A stretch of DNA of 36,364 nucleotides from an uncultured Acetatifactor sp. (GCA_947625255.1 CANQNT010000035.1:1-36364); one strand, 5' to 3'; shown: positions 1-8,247, numbered from the stretch's first letter. Numbers and translations are program-made. The notes: generated by a model not told the origin, from the sequence alone.

Positions 1-101
1 AATTGAGCTTTTTTACTTTGATTACAAAAGTAATATCACATTTTTAGAATGAAAGGGGGAGTTTATCGAATGCTTACTTCTATTCGTGGAACAATCCTTT
101 T

Positions 102-617
102 TCAAAAACATTCTTCTCCGAATAGCTCGATGTTCGCTTTTTGGAAAATTTGCGGGTTATGCTGATAAAGAAGCGGCAGGTTCAACATAGCCATAGGGTA
201 TTCCACGAAGCCGCTCCTGCGCTTATACTCGGAATCGGTCGCCAGTCCGTTTTTCACCAAGAACTCCATTGCTTCGGGGTAATGATTGACGTCGATAAAT
301 GTACGGTCCGGCAGACCGAGTGCGTCCATTTCCTCCAAATTAACGGAAAGCACGATATATTCGTCTTCATCTTCCACCATTACCAAGGTGAGAGCCAACC
401 AACCATTGCGGTAAAACTCTGGTACGAGGTAATACTGTTCGCCTCTGAACTCGTATTCTTTCTGCCTGAAAGAGCTGTCCGGCTCTACGATTTCAAATTC
501 ATCTTCACCTGCGGCAAAAGCAATCATAGGGTTACTGGCATCTACATACGCTTCACCTGCTTTGTAGCACAAATACTCTCTGTTTTCGGAACGCACGATA
601 GCAAATTGAATTTCCAT
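102..617 (-). CDS. DUF4313-like hypothetical protein
   Basis: A 171-aa acidic soluble protein with no signal peptide or membrane segment. The overall look (N-terminal MEIQFAIVRSENREYLCY, many Asp/Glu, a C-terminal stretch with paired leucines and Tyr) resembles the DUF4313 family found on Bacteroidales mobile elements; this assignment is from memory of the family and no function is established. It is the last minus-strand gene at the left end. The start at 617 follows an AT-rich leader; a purine-rich AAAGGAGGG lies about 40 nt upstream, too far to be a normal ribosome binding site, and belongs to a leader element seen upstream of three other genes here. No catalytic motif is visible. Confidence 0.75.
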   Translation of the reverse strand: MEIQFAIVRSENREYLCYKAGEAYVDASNPMIAFAAGEDEFEIVEPDSSFRQKEYEFRGEQYYLVPEFYRNGWLALTLVMVEDEDEYIVLSVNLEEMDALGLPDRTFIDVNHYPEAMEFLVKNGLATDSEYKRRSGFVEYPMAMLNLPLLYQHNPQIFQKANIELFGEECF

Positions 618-655
618 AAAATTTTAACATTAATCAGTTGAACAATCTGTTTATT

Positions 656-975
656 TTTTCCCTCCTTTCGGAAGCCTTCAGGCTTCTCCCGTCGGGATTT
701 GATTTTTACGTGCATCAAAGATTGCCTTTCAGGGAGAAACAGGCAAGGAATTTGGGCAGAATTTTATAGTTGCGGTATTGAGCGTCCGCGAAATATGGAC
801 GATTGAAAATCGGGAAAGCTGCTGAAAAATTGTGTTCAAATAGCGTAGCGGTACTTGAATGTTCCTCCAAGGCAATACCTTTGCACCGGAAAAAGCATGT
901 CCCGACGGGCAGAGCCGTCGGCGAAGGGATTTCCATACAAAAGGAAAACGAAGGGGTAAAAAGGGAGATCTGCCG
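656..975 (-). repeat. Divergent copy of the repeated 5' leader element
   Basis: This gene-free stretch upstream of the DUF4313-like gene shares short blocks with the three closer leader copies (3336-3566, 12427-12646, 13312-13537): on the minus strand a TTTTTC..TGCAAAGGT block and the gene-proximal CCGAAAGGAGGGAAAAAA block. Between these the sequence differs and carries its own short inverted repeats (for example GAAGCCTTCAGGCTTC near 671-686 and CCGACGG/CCGTCGG near 902-921). On the plus strand TACCTTTG at 876-883 matches a Bacteroidetes -7 box. Homology to the other copies is an inference from these short matches only. Confidence 0.4.
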
Positions 976-986
976 GCGGCAGTGCT

Positions 987-1014
987 AAAAAAGACAGCCA
1001 CTCCTGCGGCTATC
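987..1014 (-). terminator. Rho-independent terminator after the parB transcript
   Basis: Read on the minus strand, GATAGCC and GGCTGTC form a 7-bp stem with one G-U pair around an 8-nt loop, followed directly by six T residues (plus-strand A run 987-992). It lies just past the stop of the small Cys-rich gene, so it probably ends the parB transcript. Confidence 0.75.
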
Positions 1015-1030
1015 TCCCTGTAGCGTTGCG

Positions 1031-1195
1031 CTATTTTTTTCCGGCCTTGCTATCCGGCTTGTCTTTCCGTTTCTTCGGAGAAAACAATCCGTTGAAACAA
1101 ACCGTCGTGGCAAAGGTACGTGCCTGTGTCGCATTGCACAATCCTGCTCCGGGCATTGTTGCACCGTTGTAATGTTTGCAGTCCTTACATTTCAT
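1031..1195 (-). CDS. Small Cys-rich protein downstream of parB
   Basis: A 54-aa reading frame starting MKCKDCKHYNG and ending in a Lys/Asp-rich tail (KKRKDKPDSKAGKK). It has a CxxC pair at residues 3 and 6 followed by Cys20 and Cys33, a spacing that suggests a small metal-binding knuckle; this is inference. A good ribosome binding site (AAAGAGG) lies just upstream, and an in-frame ATG at 1196-1198 is an alternative start one codon earlier. The gene begins about 60 nt after the parB stop and ends just before a terminator, so it is probably the last gene of the parB transcript. Function unknown. Confidence 0.6.
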   Translation of the reverse strand: MKCKDCKHYNGATMPGAGLCNATQARTFATTVCFNGLFSPKKRKDKPDSKAGKK

Positions 1196-1254
1196 CATTA
1201 CCTCTTTTTAGAAACCAGCAGGGCGGATTTCTCCGTCCTGCTATTGAATTATGG

Positions 1255-3009
1255 TCAAGCAGCAACCTCTTCGGTTTGCGTATGTTCTTCGGGTTGTACC
1301 TCTGCCGTGGGTTGTGTATTTTCCGCCTCGGCGGTTTCTTCGGGCTTTGTCTGCCGTTCCTTTGCCAACAAGGCGGCTTTGCGTTCCTCGATACGTTTAT
1401 GGCGTTTCTCATACACCTCATTATATCCACTTTCAATTTCGGCGAGCGTGTCGGGCATGTGCTTACGGGCAAAATCGAGCAAGAGGGTGGCAGTAGCGTT
1501 ATTGCCGTATGCGCCTTTGAAGTTGTCTATCAAGAAATCCCTGCGGATAACGGCTTTCTGCTTGGCCGTTAGGTTGGCGATGATGTTCATCTTTTCTTCG
1601 TCCTCAAGGTGTTGGTAGGCTTTTTTCTCCCCGATACCGAATACCCCGAAGTGTTCCCTGCGGAGAGACGACAGCAGGAAGAAATATATCATCTTTTCCT
1701 CGTCCTGCGTGAATTTGCTTTCGGACATATCGACGTCCAAAATCTGTTTCTTAGCGTCTGCAACGGTTTTCTCGACGGCTATTTCCTTGTTACGTTTGTC
1801 CTGCTTCTCCAGTTTTTCCACCGGGGAGAGTTGTTTTTCGGTAGCCATGTCCGCATTGGCGGCAGCACTTGCCATATAACACAGCGTAATTTCTTTCTGT
1901 CCGATACTAATATAAAACGTGAGTTCGCCCGTGTCAATTCGTTCATGGATTGACTTGCATTTTTCCATATAGTTGCTGAAATCCTGCTCGTACTCCTTGT
2001 ATGCCTCCTCGTATTCCTCGATAGTGTCGTATTCTTCCTTTTCGGGAGCTACCGGCGTTTCGGGGTATGGCGTGGCATAGGTATTTAGGTGCTCGACCTC
2101 GTACCCCATAGCGGTAAGGCGTTCCACCGCAATCATGTTGTTGTTGAAATCTTGGTAGCATAGCGATACGGAGGGGTATTGTTCCACGAACTGCACGGCT
2201 TTCTCCACGAGATAGGAAGCGTTCATTTCGGCCAGACAACTCCGGTTGGCGCAATTTCCGCAACCACCCTCGCAGAACAACATCATGTTGTTGGTATTGT
2301 GGGGGCATGAGGCGCACAAGGTCTTGTCGAATGCGTAACGGCTAAGGTCTGTCGTGAAATCCCGTTCGATAAACTTTGCCACCTCGGCGGCTTTCAGTCC
2401 TCGCCAACAGTCGTACAACATGCTGTCGCTGTCTTTCAAATGTTTGTAGTACACCTCTTTTTGAATATCCGTACCGTATCGGCAAATCTCACTCGCCACG
2501 CTGATTGTAATTTCGTCCTTTTCCAAAAGTTCGGCTATTTCGGGTATCAGTGAGACGAATTTCAGACGGGTACGGATATAGTTCTCGTTCTTGCCGAACT
2601 GCTCGGCCAATGACTGCACATCATAGCGACCGCTCTCCATAAGTTTTTGGTAGGCGTTGGCTTCCTCTATGGGGGTAACGTCCTTGCGCTGCAGATTCTC
2701 CGTCACGGCCATTTCGGCGGCGGTCTCGTCCGAAACATGCAAGATGACGGCTGAAATCTCGGTCAGTTCTGCCATAAGGGCGGCACGATACCTGCGCTCT
2801 CCGAAAACAATCTCGAAGCGGTCGGTGTCCGCAATGGGGCGCACGCCGATAGGTTGCAACACTCCCTGCTGACGAATACTCTCGGCCAGTTCGGCAAGGC
2901 TCACCTCGTCAAAGTGCTTGCGTGGGTTATAACTGCTCGGCTGAATATTCATCAATGCAACCGATACGATGTTGTTCTCTACTACTGATTGAATGTTTGC
3001 TGTTTCCAT
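1255..3009 (-). CDS. parB: ParB/RepB/Spo0J-family protein
   Basis: A 584-aa protein. Residues about 10-110 form a ParB N-terminal domain with NPRKHF, the DSIRQQG-like helix (here ESIRQQGVLQPI) and the GERRYRAA box that in ParB CTPases binds nucleotide. A helix-turn-helix follows at about 130-165 (SLAEQFGKNENYIRTRL). The middle has a Cys cluster near 230-260 (CASCPHN, CEGGCGNC), and the C-terminal half is charged and helical with a Glu/Thr-rich tail. It is much longer than chromosomal ParB (about 300 aa), as is usual for versions on Bacteroidales elements. No full parS site was found in the window, so it may act as a regulator or nuclease-like ParB rather than in segregation. A small unknown gene lies 53 nt upstream. 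Confidence 0.88.
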   Translation of the reverse strand: METANIQSVVENNIVSVALMNIQPSSYNPRKHFDEVSLAELAESIRQQGVLQPIGVRPIADTDRFEIVFGERRYRAALMAELTEISAVILHVSDETAAEMAVTENLQRKDVTPIEEANAYQKLMESGRYDVQSLAEQFGKNENYIRTRLKFVSLIPEIAELLEKDEITISVASEICRYGTDIQKEVYYKHLKDSDSMLYDCWRGLKAAEVAKFIERDFTTDLSRYAFDKTLCASCPHNTNNMMLFCEGGCGNCANRSCLAEMNASYLVEKAVQFVEQYPSVSLCYQDFNNNMIAVERLTAMGYEVEHLNTYATPYPETPVAPEKEEYDTIEEYEEAYKEYEQDFSNYMEKCKSIHERIDTGELTFYISIGQKEITLCYMASAAANADMATEKQLSPVEKLEKQDKRNKEIAVEKTVADAKKQILDVDMSESKFTQDEEKMIYFFLLSSLRREHFGVFGIGEKKAYQHLEDEEKMNIIANLTAKQKAVIRRDFLIDNFKGAYGNNATATLLLDFARKHMPDTLAEIESGYNEVYEKRHKRIEERKAALLAKERQTKPEETAEAENTQPTAEVQPEEHTQTEEVAA

Positions 3010-3062
3010 AATTCATAAATTTTAATTTGTTATTACATTAGATTGTTTGATTACTATTGTCT

Positions 3063-3314
3063 TTATTGTGCGGTGTCAAACTCGTACTCCTGCGGATTGT
3101 CGTACCCGTCGAACACTACCCGAAAAGTGTCAAAGTCCTTTCTGCCCGCCAGTCTGACGGTATCTCTTTTCCCGATGAAATAGGGTTCATTCATTGTCCG
3201 AAACGGTGCGCCGAGCGTTATCCTATCCACCAACGTACAAACTTTGTCGGGTTGTTCGGGCATGATATAACCCAGTGCGTACTCGTTATAAACTACCAAT
3301 TTGATTTTATCCAT
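3063..3314 (-). CDS. Small hypothetical protein upstream of parB
   Basis: An 83-aa protein beginning MDKIKLVVYNEYALGYI. The frame stays open for another 75 codons upstream, but that part is the repeated leader element, whose other copies are shifted out of frame, so the start at 3314 is preferred. There is no clear Shine-Dalgarno sequence, which is common in Bacteroidetes. The protein has alternating hydrophobic and charged segments and ends with YDNPQEYEFDTAQ; no motif is recognised. It lies 53 nt upstream of parB and is probably cotranscribed with it. Confidence 0.65.
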   Translation of the reverse strand: MDKIKLVVYNEYALGYIMPEQPDKVCTLVDRITLGAPFRTMNEPYFIGKRDTVRLAGRKDFDTFRVVFDGYDNPQEYEFDTAQ

Positions 3315-3335
3315 ATCGCTGTCAATTTTACGTTG

Positions 3336-3566
3336 TTTTTTCTTTCCCTCCTTTCGGTTCCTTTCTCTGCCTGAACCGCTTTGAGGTTTTACGGATGCGG
3401 TGCACGGCTGTCGGTACAGCTTCATACGACGGCTTTTCCTGCCAATTACTCTTTCGTAGAAAGGAAGAATTTGCAGGAAATGCACTTCAAGCCGCCGTAT
3501 CAAGCGCGACAGCGGACCTTTGCATCTGATAAAACACAACGGTGACGGCAGAGAATGAAGCCGGGA
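3336..3566 (-). repeat. Repeated 5' leader element, copy 1
   Basis: About 220 bp directly upstream of the small gene at 3063-3314. It is highly similar to 12427-12646 and 13312-13537, each also just upstream of a minus-strand gene. The plus strand contains CTTTC-GTA-GAAAG at 3451-3463, and a second possible hairpin around TGCA..TGCA at about 3470-3486. In copy 2 the first stem loses one base on each arm, which keeps it paired; this favours a conserved structure over a coding region. The gene-proximal end carries CCGAAAGGAGGGAAA. Confidence 0.7.
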
Positions 3567-3719
3567 CAGCGGTAAAGGAATCGGTAAAAAAGGGATATGC
3601 CCGTCAGGGTTAGAATAGGGATAAAACGGGCAATGTGCCTGTACTTGCGGGCAGGTAAAAAGAAAAAGATGGTAAGACTATAAAGGTGGAATGCGCCCTA
3701 TGGAAAACAGCGGGCGGAT

Positions 3720-3772
3720 AAAAAAGGACGCATGGCTACCGTCTCCGGGGTGGGCAGATGCGGCAGCCATGC
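3720..3772 (-). terminator. Rho-independent terminator of the parA operon
   Basis: On the minus strand GCATGGCT (3765-3772) pairs perfectly with AGCCATGC (3730-3737), with the stem extended inward by CCG/CGG. It is followed by CGTCCTTTTTT. It lies 5 nt after the RHH gene stop and ends the parA-RHH transcript. Confidence 0.8.
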
Positions 3773-3776
3773 CTGT

Positions 3777-4031
3777 TTACTGTTCGTTCTTTTCCAGATA
3801 TTCTTTCATTGCCTCGTTCACGATGTCTTTCAGCGACATGTTCTTCTTGATGGCGAGGAATTTCATACGGGTATGAATGCTTTTGTTGATGACGAAGTTG
3901 CAATGAACCGCCGTTTCTTTCTCCGTGGGGGCTGCTACCGGCTGTTTTCCGCCGGTAGATTTTTTCGTGGACGACAGCAACCCGTCCAGTCCGCCCTTCA
4001 TACTGTCTTTCAGTAAATCGCTCTTGCTCAT
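3777..4031 (-). CDS. Ribbon-helix-helix partition partner of ParA
   Basis: An 84-aa basic protein. Residues 1-40 are a flexible Ser/Lys-rich tail (MSKSDLLKDSMKGG...), and residues about 42-81 fit a ribbon-helix-helix: a short strand HCNFVINK, helix IHTRMKFLAIKKN, and helix SLKDIVNEAMKEYLEK. A mobile N-tail plus RHH fold downstream of a small ParA is the arrangement of ParG (plasmid TP228) and omega-like adaptors, which bind tandem short boxes as both centromere and operator. The gene starts 7 nt after parA. The phased ACTA/TAGT arrays at 4829-4937 and 11852-11927 are the natural candidates for its binding sites; that link is inference. Confidence 0.75.
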   Translation of the reverse strand: MSKSDLLKDSMKGGLDGLLSSTKKSTGGKQPVAAPTEKETAVHCNFVINKSIHTRMKFLAIKKNMSLKDIVNEAMKEYLEKNEQ

Positions 4032-4038
4032 ATCGGGG

Positions 4039-4794
4039 TTATTTTAATTTCAGTACCTCTTGCGCCAGAGCCATGTAGTCCTTAGCCCCGTTGCTGTTCT
4101 TGCTGTACTCGAAGATGTTCTTGCCCTTTATGGGCGCTTCGGCCAAAGATACATTGTCCCGTATAACGGTCTTGAACACCTTGTCGCAGAATGAATCCTT
4201 GACGAGTTCGGCCACGCTCTTGTTCAGCGTCTTGCGTTTGTCAAACTGCGTAATGACGATACCGCCAATGGCGAGTTTCGGGTTCAAGCGTTCCTGGACG
4301 GTGGCAATCACGTTCATGATTTTGGCCATGCCGCGCATGGCGAGGAACTGTGCCTGTACCGGGATAATCAGGTAGTCTGCCGCAGTAAGGGCGTTCAGTG
4401 TAAGCAATCCCAGCGAGGGTGGACAGTCGATAAGGATATAATCGAATTTCCGGTGATCGAGCGATTTGGCTATTAGCCCGCTCAATATCAGTTCCCGTCC
4501 CGGCTCGTTGATGAGTTCGGCCTCGGCAGCCGAGAGATCGAGACAGGACGGTACGACGGTAACACCTCCTGCCGTTTCAACTAACGGCAAGGGGTATTTG
4601 CCTTTCATCGCCCCGTACACGGTCTGTTCCTCCTCAATGGAGAGGCCGAAGGATTCCGTGAGATTTGCCTGACCATCCATGTCGATAGCCAGCACGCGCT
4701 TTTTCTTCTGCTGCAAGGCCGCAGCCAGATTGATGGTGGTGGTCGTCTTTCCGACCCCGCCTTTATGGTTTAGAACCGCAATTATTTTTGTCAT
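4039..4794 (-). CDS. parA: ParA-family partition ATPase
   Basis: A 251-aa ParA/MinD-type ATPase. The deviant Walker A motif KGGVGKTT is at residues 11-18, the A' motif (IDMDGQANLTE) at about 37-46, and the Walker B region (YILIDCPPSLGLLTLNAL) near 119-136. It has no N-terminal helix-turn-helix, so it is of the small type Ib kind that uses a separate RHH protein for autoregulation and centromere binding. That partner is encoded 7 nt downstream. A -7 box lies 25-32 nt upstream of the start and is immediately preceded by an array of phased tetramers. Expected role: ATP-driven positioning of the element's DNA on the nucleoid while it is extrachromosomal. Confidence 0.93.
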   Translation of the reverse strand: MTKIIAVLNHKGGVGKTTTTINLAAALQQKKKRVLAIDMDGQANLTESFGLSIEEEQTVYGAMKGKYPLPLVETAGGVTVVPSCLDLSAAEAELINEPGRELILSGLIAKSLDHRKFDYILIDCPPSLGLLTLNALTAADYLIIPVQAQFLAMRGMAKIMNVIATVQERLNPKLAIGGIVITQFDKRKTLNKSVAELVKDSFCDKVFKTVIRDNVSLAEAPIKGKNIFEYSKNSNGAKDYMALAQEVLKLK

Positions 4795-4818
4795 AACATA
4801 TTGCCTTTAAATTCAATA

Positions 4819-4826
4819 CAAAGATA
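4819..4826 (-). promoter_or_regulatory. parA promoter -7 box
   Basis: TATCTTTG on the minus strand is a perfect match to the Bacteroidetes TAnnTTTG box, placed 25 nt upstream of parA. The first tetramer of the phased array starts 3 bp further upstream, so a protein bound there would cover the -33 region and could autoregulate the operon. Confidence 0.7.
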
Positions 4827-4828
4827 AT

Positions 4829-4937
4829 ACTATTTTTAGTAATTACTAATTTTAGTATATACTAATTTACTACAATATATAATTTTAGTATATTAGTATT
4901 ATAGTATTTACTATTATACTAAATATAGTATATACTA
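4829..4937. repeat. 8-bp-phased ACTA/TAGT array (candidate centromere/operator)
   Basis: Thirteen tetramers ACTA or its complement TAGT start at 4829, 4837, 4845, 4853, 4861, 4869, then 4886, 4894, 4902, 4910, 4918, 4926 and 4934. Within each block the step is exactly 8 bp; the two blocks are 17 bp apart. Spacers are 4-bp A/T runs. This matches the design of ParG-type sites (ACTC boxes with 4-bp AT spacers). It lies directly upstream of the parA promoter and the RHH gene is in that operon, so it is probably both operator and centromere. Confidence 0.8.
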
Positions 4938-5039
4938 TACAGTAAGGCAGATTTGCTCTGTACTACAGTACTTTTTAAATGCAAGAATTAAGTGTATTCT
5001 TCAGAAAAAATCCTTCGAGTACACTTTACAGATGAGTAC

Positions 5040-5089
5040 AAAAAAACAAGAGAATCCATAGCAATTATTGTAGCAATAGATTCTCTTGT
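5040..5089 (-). terminator. Rho-independent terminator of the envelope cargo operon
   Basis: ACAAGAGAATC (5046-5056) and GATTCTCTTGT (5079-5089) form a perfect 11-bp stem. On the minus strand it runs straight into a T run (plus-strand A run ending 5046). It lies about 80 nt after the last cargo gene and insulates the array and parA promoter from cargo transcription. Confidence 0.85.
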
Positions 5090-5168
5090 CTAATAAGGCT
5101 TGGTTTATTTATCAGCAAATTTCAAATGAGAAAGGGTCAGAAAGTAAATCAATAGAGATTTTACAAAT

Positions 5169-6923
5169 TTACCAATACTCGATGGTTCGTTTCTCTGTAT
5201 ATTCTTCTGGAGCAGTATATTCATCGCCGACATAGTTCCCATTGTCATCATACTTATCGTATTCGGTGGTGTAGCTTACCTTCCGCTCTATCCAATTCTT
5301 GTGCTTGTCGAACTTGGTATAGGTATAGCGATAAGTGGTGTTACCTTCTTCCGGGTGCTCCTGTATCATCGTGGCCGGGTATTTGCTGTCACCTTCATAG
5401 CTGTATTTCCAAGTGACGTATGCCATGTGCGAAGTAAACTGATGACTGATGATACGATTGCGCTTATCAAACATATAGGTCTGGTCAAGTTCCGTGTTGG
5501 TATCAGCATCCGGACAAATATCCGTCCGCATACCATCTTTTGATTCGATGTTCACCACATAATCTCCCCATCCTTCCACTTTGTAGGAAGTAGCTGTGAC
5601 ATATTGATAGGCCGCTTCGTCTCCGAACTTGTTCTGCATGGCAATCAGATTGCCCGCCTGGTCAAATTTGAGTGATTCCTCATTGCCGTTTACCGACTTG
5701 ACTTTACCGGACAACCCATAAATATCCGTTCCTTTGTAGCGTAAACTACCCATTAGGACAGGTTGACCGTTTTCTTTTGCAGCTTTCATGGAAGCAATCG
5801 TTTCATCGTCCCAGTAATCAATGCTGCGGACAACTGTCAGGCTGGGAGTCTCACCCGCTTTGACAGCAGAAGAACGATCCCGATTCGATGTAAATCCGTC
5901 TCTGAAAGCCTTATAGTAGGTACGCAATGCAGGTATCTCATCGATGTTAGCCGGGAATGTAACGGTAGCTTGTGTCCAGTTTCCTTTTTCATCATATACA
6001 TAATCGTAGGAGACGGTAAACGTCATGTCATCCACCCGCCAGTTGTTGCCTTTACTTTTATATACACCTCCGCTATACGTCCAAGTAGCCAAGTCTCCGT
6101 GTGAGTTATACGCAAAGCTGCTGGTACAAGTCAGTGTTTCGTTCCCCCCGTCAAATTCAACGGGAATCTTCTCTACGGCTTGTGTACACAGATGGCCTGT
6201 ATAGACATAGGTTGTCACCGATTGTCCTGTCTTGTAACTGTCGATGTCTTTCAAGAACATGTTCGTGGTCTTCGGTGTTTCAAAAGACTTCAAGTGAGCG
6301 AGCGAGTCAAACTGCATCTCATGAAGCGTCACGCCCGATTCATTGACCGTGCCATTCTTTTTTTCGGGCAGGATGGATTGCAATACCCCATTACCGTGAT
6401 AGGCATACAGAAAAGTGGTTGTGTCATAATGTCCCCGCCCGTTCTTGTCGCGACGTATCAACCGACCTGCACTGTCGTATGTGAAGCCGTCATCTTTTTT
6501 CCGGCGTTTGTAACGTCCGTCATCTACCGATTTGATTTGGGTCAGATTGGAATTGCCGTTATATTCATACGAAATGACATCAAATCCGGTTGCACCCACA
6601 TTGAAAGAAGTGCGCCGCTGTTCGGATAAACGGCCGTTAGGCAAGAACTCGTATTGCGAGGTGCTTGTCACCCCCCATTGTGCATTGTGGTATTCGTAGG
6701 TGACCAGCTTCGGATAGTTGCGCAATCCCATCTTTGCCCAATCCGTAGGATAGTTTACGAAATAAGGCATCAGATGTTCCGCATTCATATCCACTCTTAC
6801 CGGATCAAAATACACCTGAAGCGGTGTATAAGGCTGGTTGCTTTCTTCACTGCCACAGCTTGCTGCTCCTATCGACAGCAAGCAAGAAAGAGCGACAGCT
6901 TGTATGGTCTGTAATGCTTTCAT
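5169..6923 (-). CDS. YD/RHS-repeat-like surface lipoprotein
   Basis: A 584-aa protein with a lipoprotein signal: hydrophobic LSCLLSIGAAS before a cysteine at about residue 23, then GSEES, an acidic Ser/Glu run of the kind that directs Bacteroidetes lipoproteins to the cell surface. The mature protein is a series of imperfect beta-strand repeats of YD/RHS type, e.g. TYDSAGRLIRRD, AYNSHGDLATWTYS, VYDEKGNWTQATV, KFDQAGNLIAMQNK, MFDKRNRIISHQF and KFDKHKNWIERKV, spread over residues 130-560. There is no RHS core or toxin domain at the end. It is the last gene of the six-gene cargo operon, 6 nt after the GLUG-like lipoprotein. Likely a surface-exposed beta-structured protein; the ligand is unknown. 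Confidence 0.75.
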   Translation of the reverse strand: MKALQTIQAVALSCLLSIGAASCGSEESNQPYTPLQVYFDPVRVDMNAEHLMPYFVNYPTDWAKMGLRNYPKLVTYEYHNAQWGVTSTSQYEFLPNGRLSEQRRTSFNVGATGFDVISYEYNGNSNLTQIKSVDDGRYKRRKKDDGFTYDSAGRLIRRDKNGRGHYDTTTFLYAYHGNGVLQSILPEKKNGTVNESGVTLHEMQFDSLAHLKSFETPKTTNMFLKDIDSYKTGQSVTTYVYTGHLCTQAVEKIPVEFDGGNETLTCTSSFAYNSHGDLATWTYSGGVYKSKGNNWRVDDMTFTVSYDYVYDEKGNWTQATVTFPANIDEIPALRTYYKAFRDGFTSNRDRSSAVKAGETPSLTVVRSIDYWDDETIASMKAAKENGQPVLMGSLRYKGTDIYGLSGKVKSVNGNEESLKFDQAGNLIAMQNKFGDEAAYQYVTATSYKVEGWGDYVVNIESKDGMRTDICPDADTNTELDQTYMFDKRNRIISHQFTSHMAYVTWKYSYEGDSKYPATMIQEHPEEGNTTYRYTYTKFDKHKNWIERKVSYTTEYDKYDDNGNYVGDEYTAPEEYTEKRTIEYW

Positions 6924-6929
6924 GTTCCG

Positions 6930-8234
6930 TTATTTTTGATTTGTTGGATGATTTTCCTTGCAGGGGACCTGCTTGGTGACAGGATGATAAGAGATATTCC
7001 AGACGGGATAAGCTCCGACCTTATCTACACAGCACGAATGCAGATAACAGTTCCCGTGTATCGAGCTTTCCGAACCCAGCAATCCGGAGATGTATTTGCA
7101 TCCTTTTCCCGACACAATGATTTTGCCTTCATTCACCACCTGATGGAAAGAGGAACCTCCGAAACTGCCGATTACTCCTCCGATGGCGGAAAATTCAGCC
7201 AGCAGGTCATGCTTGATTTCGATGTTGCCTGCATTGTACAGATCCAACGGATAGATTCGTTCGTAGTTGTGAGGTGTCAGTTCGCCACATACCCCTCCGA
7301 TATTAAATGTAGCAGATGTATTCTGTGTGTCCAAGCGGATGTTTCCCCAATTATGGAGATGCTCTATATCAGTTTCATTGGTTTTGAAAAGTCCGACAAC
7401 ACCACCGATGTAGCTATGATCAGGTTGGGCATCGGCCTTCCACTGCACGGTCAAATCGCCTTTATTCTCGACGCAGACATTCTCTTTGATAAAGATTTTA
7501 CCATAATTGGTGGCCCTCCCGATGACTCCACCTATGTAGGCATCACTGCACGGATTAACGGTGAGGTTGCCCTCATTGATTATCTTGCCACGCAAAGCCA
7601 CTTCCACTTCGGAGCCGTAGCTATCCAGGTCTCCGACAAGTCCACCCAGACAGAGTGTACAGATACCCTTATTGTCAGCGAATGAGATATCCACCTTGCT
7701 GGTACAATTCTCGATACATCCATTCTTGAACTCTCCCGCCAGAGAACCGGCAAGCAGGCTATAACCGTCTTCTCTCTTTTGAGCGTCGATGGTCATGTCA
7801 CCTGCCAATGTCAGATCCTTGACCACAGCTTCTTTTTCACCACCCATTTCTTCAAACAGACCGACATCAAATACTCCTTTGGAGCTCTCTTCAATGACCA
7901 CCCGTATTCCGTCGAAGGTAATGGTATGTCCGTTGCCGTCGAACTCCCTAACCGGGAATTTAATCGGTGTCCATTCACCGCTGATTTCGATGTCCTTCAC
8001 CAGTTTAATCCGCACTTCATCTGCTGGAATCTCCTTGCCTGCATCGGTGAGCAGCGTTTGTGCTTCCATGTTTTTATCCTTGATTTCGAACGTTTCGTTC
8101 AGGAAACGCAGTTCACTCTCTTTTCCGATTTCAAATACCTGTTCCGCCTCGTTGAAATGCAAGGCGGTGACTTTCTCTTCACACGATGTCAGCCAAAAAG
8201 GCAGGCAAGCGACAAGGTAAACCATTCTTTTCAT
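6930..8234 (-). CDS. GLUG-like beta-helix lipoprotein
   Basis: A 434-aa lipoprotein. The start at 8234 is chosen because MKRMVYLVACLPFWLTSC is a clean signal with lipobox LTSC (Cys18) followed by EEK; the frame is open upstream but adds a charged stretch overlapping the previous gene. The mature part has repeated Gly-Gly-(V/L)-(V/I/C)-G turns, e.g. GGLVGDL, GGVIGRATNYGKI, GGVVGLFKTN, GGVCGELTPHN and GGVIGSFGGSS, each followed by a segment such as NWGNIRL or NAGNIEI. This is typical of GLUG or right-handed parallel beta-helix surface proteins. Gaps of 13 and 6 nt separate it from its operon neighbours. Function unknown; adhesion or carbohydrate contact is possible. Confidence 0.75.
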   Translation of the reverse strand: MKRMVYLVACLPFWLTSCEEKVTALHFNEAEQVFEIGKESELRFLNETFEIKDKNMEAQTLLTDAGKEIPADEVRIKLVKDIEISGEWTPIKFPVREFDGNGHTITFDGIRVVIEESSKGVFDVGLFEEMGGEKEAVVKDLTLAGDMTIDAQKREDGYSLLAGSLAGEFKNGCIENCTSKVDISFADNKGICTLCLGGLVGDLDSYGSEVEVALRGKIINEGNLTVNPCSDAYIGGVIGRATNYGKIFIKENVCVENKGDLTVQWKADAQPDHSYIGGVVGLFKTNETDIEHLHNWGNIRLDTQNTSATFNIGGVCGELTPHNYERIYPLDLYNAGNIEIKHDLLAEFSAIGGVIGSFGGSSFHQVVNEGKIIVSGKGCKYISGLLGSESSIHGNCYLHSCCVDKVGAYPVWNISYHPVTKQVPCKENHPTNQK

Positions 8235-8247
8235 GCTGCTGCTCTTT

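Noticed and set aside
3315..3539. N-terminal extension of the small gene upstream of parB (75 extra codons)
   Set aside because: It lies wholly in the repeated leader element; the same DNA in copy 2 is out of frame because of paired deletions, so it is unlikely to be coding.
4829..4937. CRISPR-like array
   Set aside because: The units are 8 bp with AT spacers, far too short for CRISPR repeats, and there are no cas genes.
4990..5026. AAGTGTA/TACACTT inverted repeat
   Set aside because: Only 7 bp with a 23-nt loop and no T run; too weak to assign a role.
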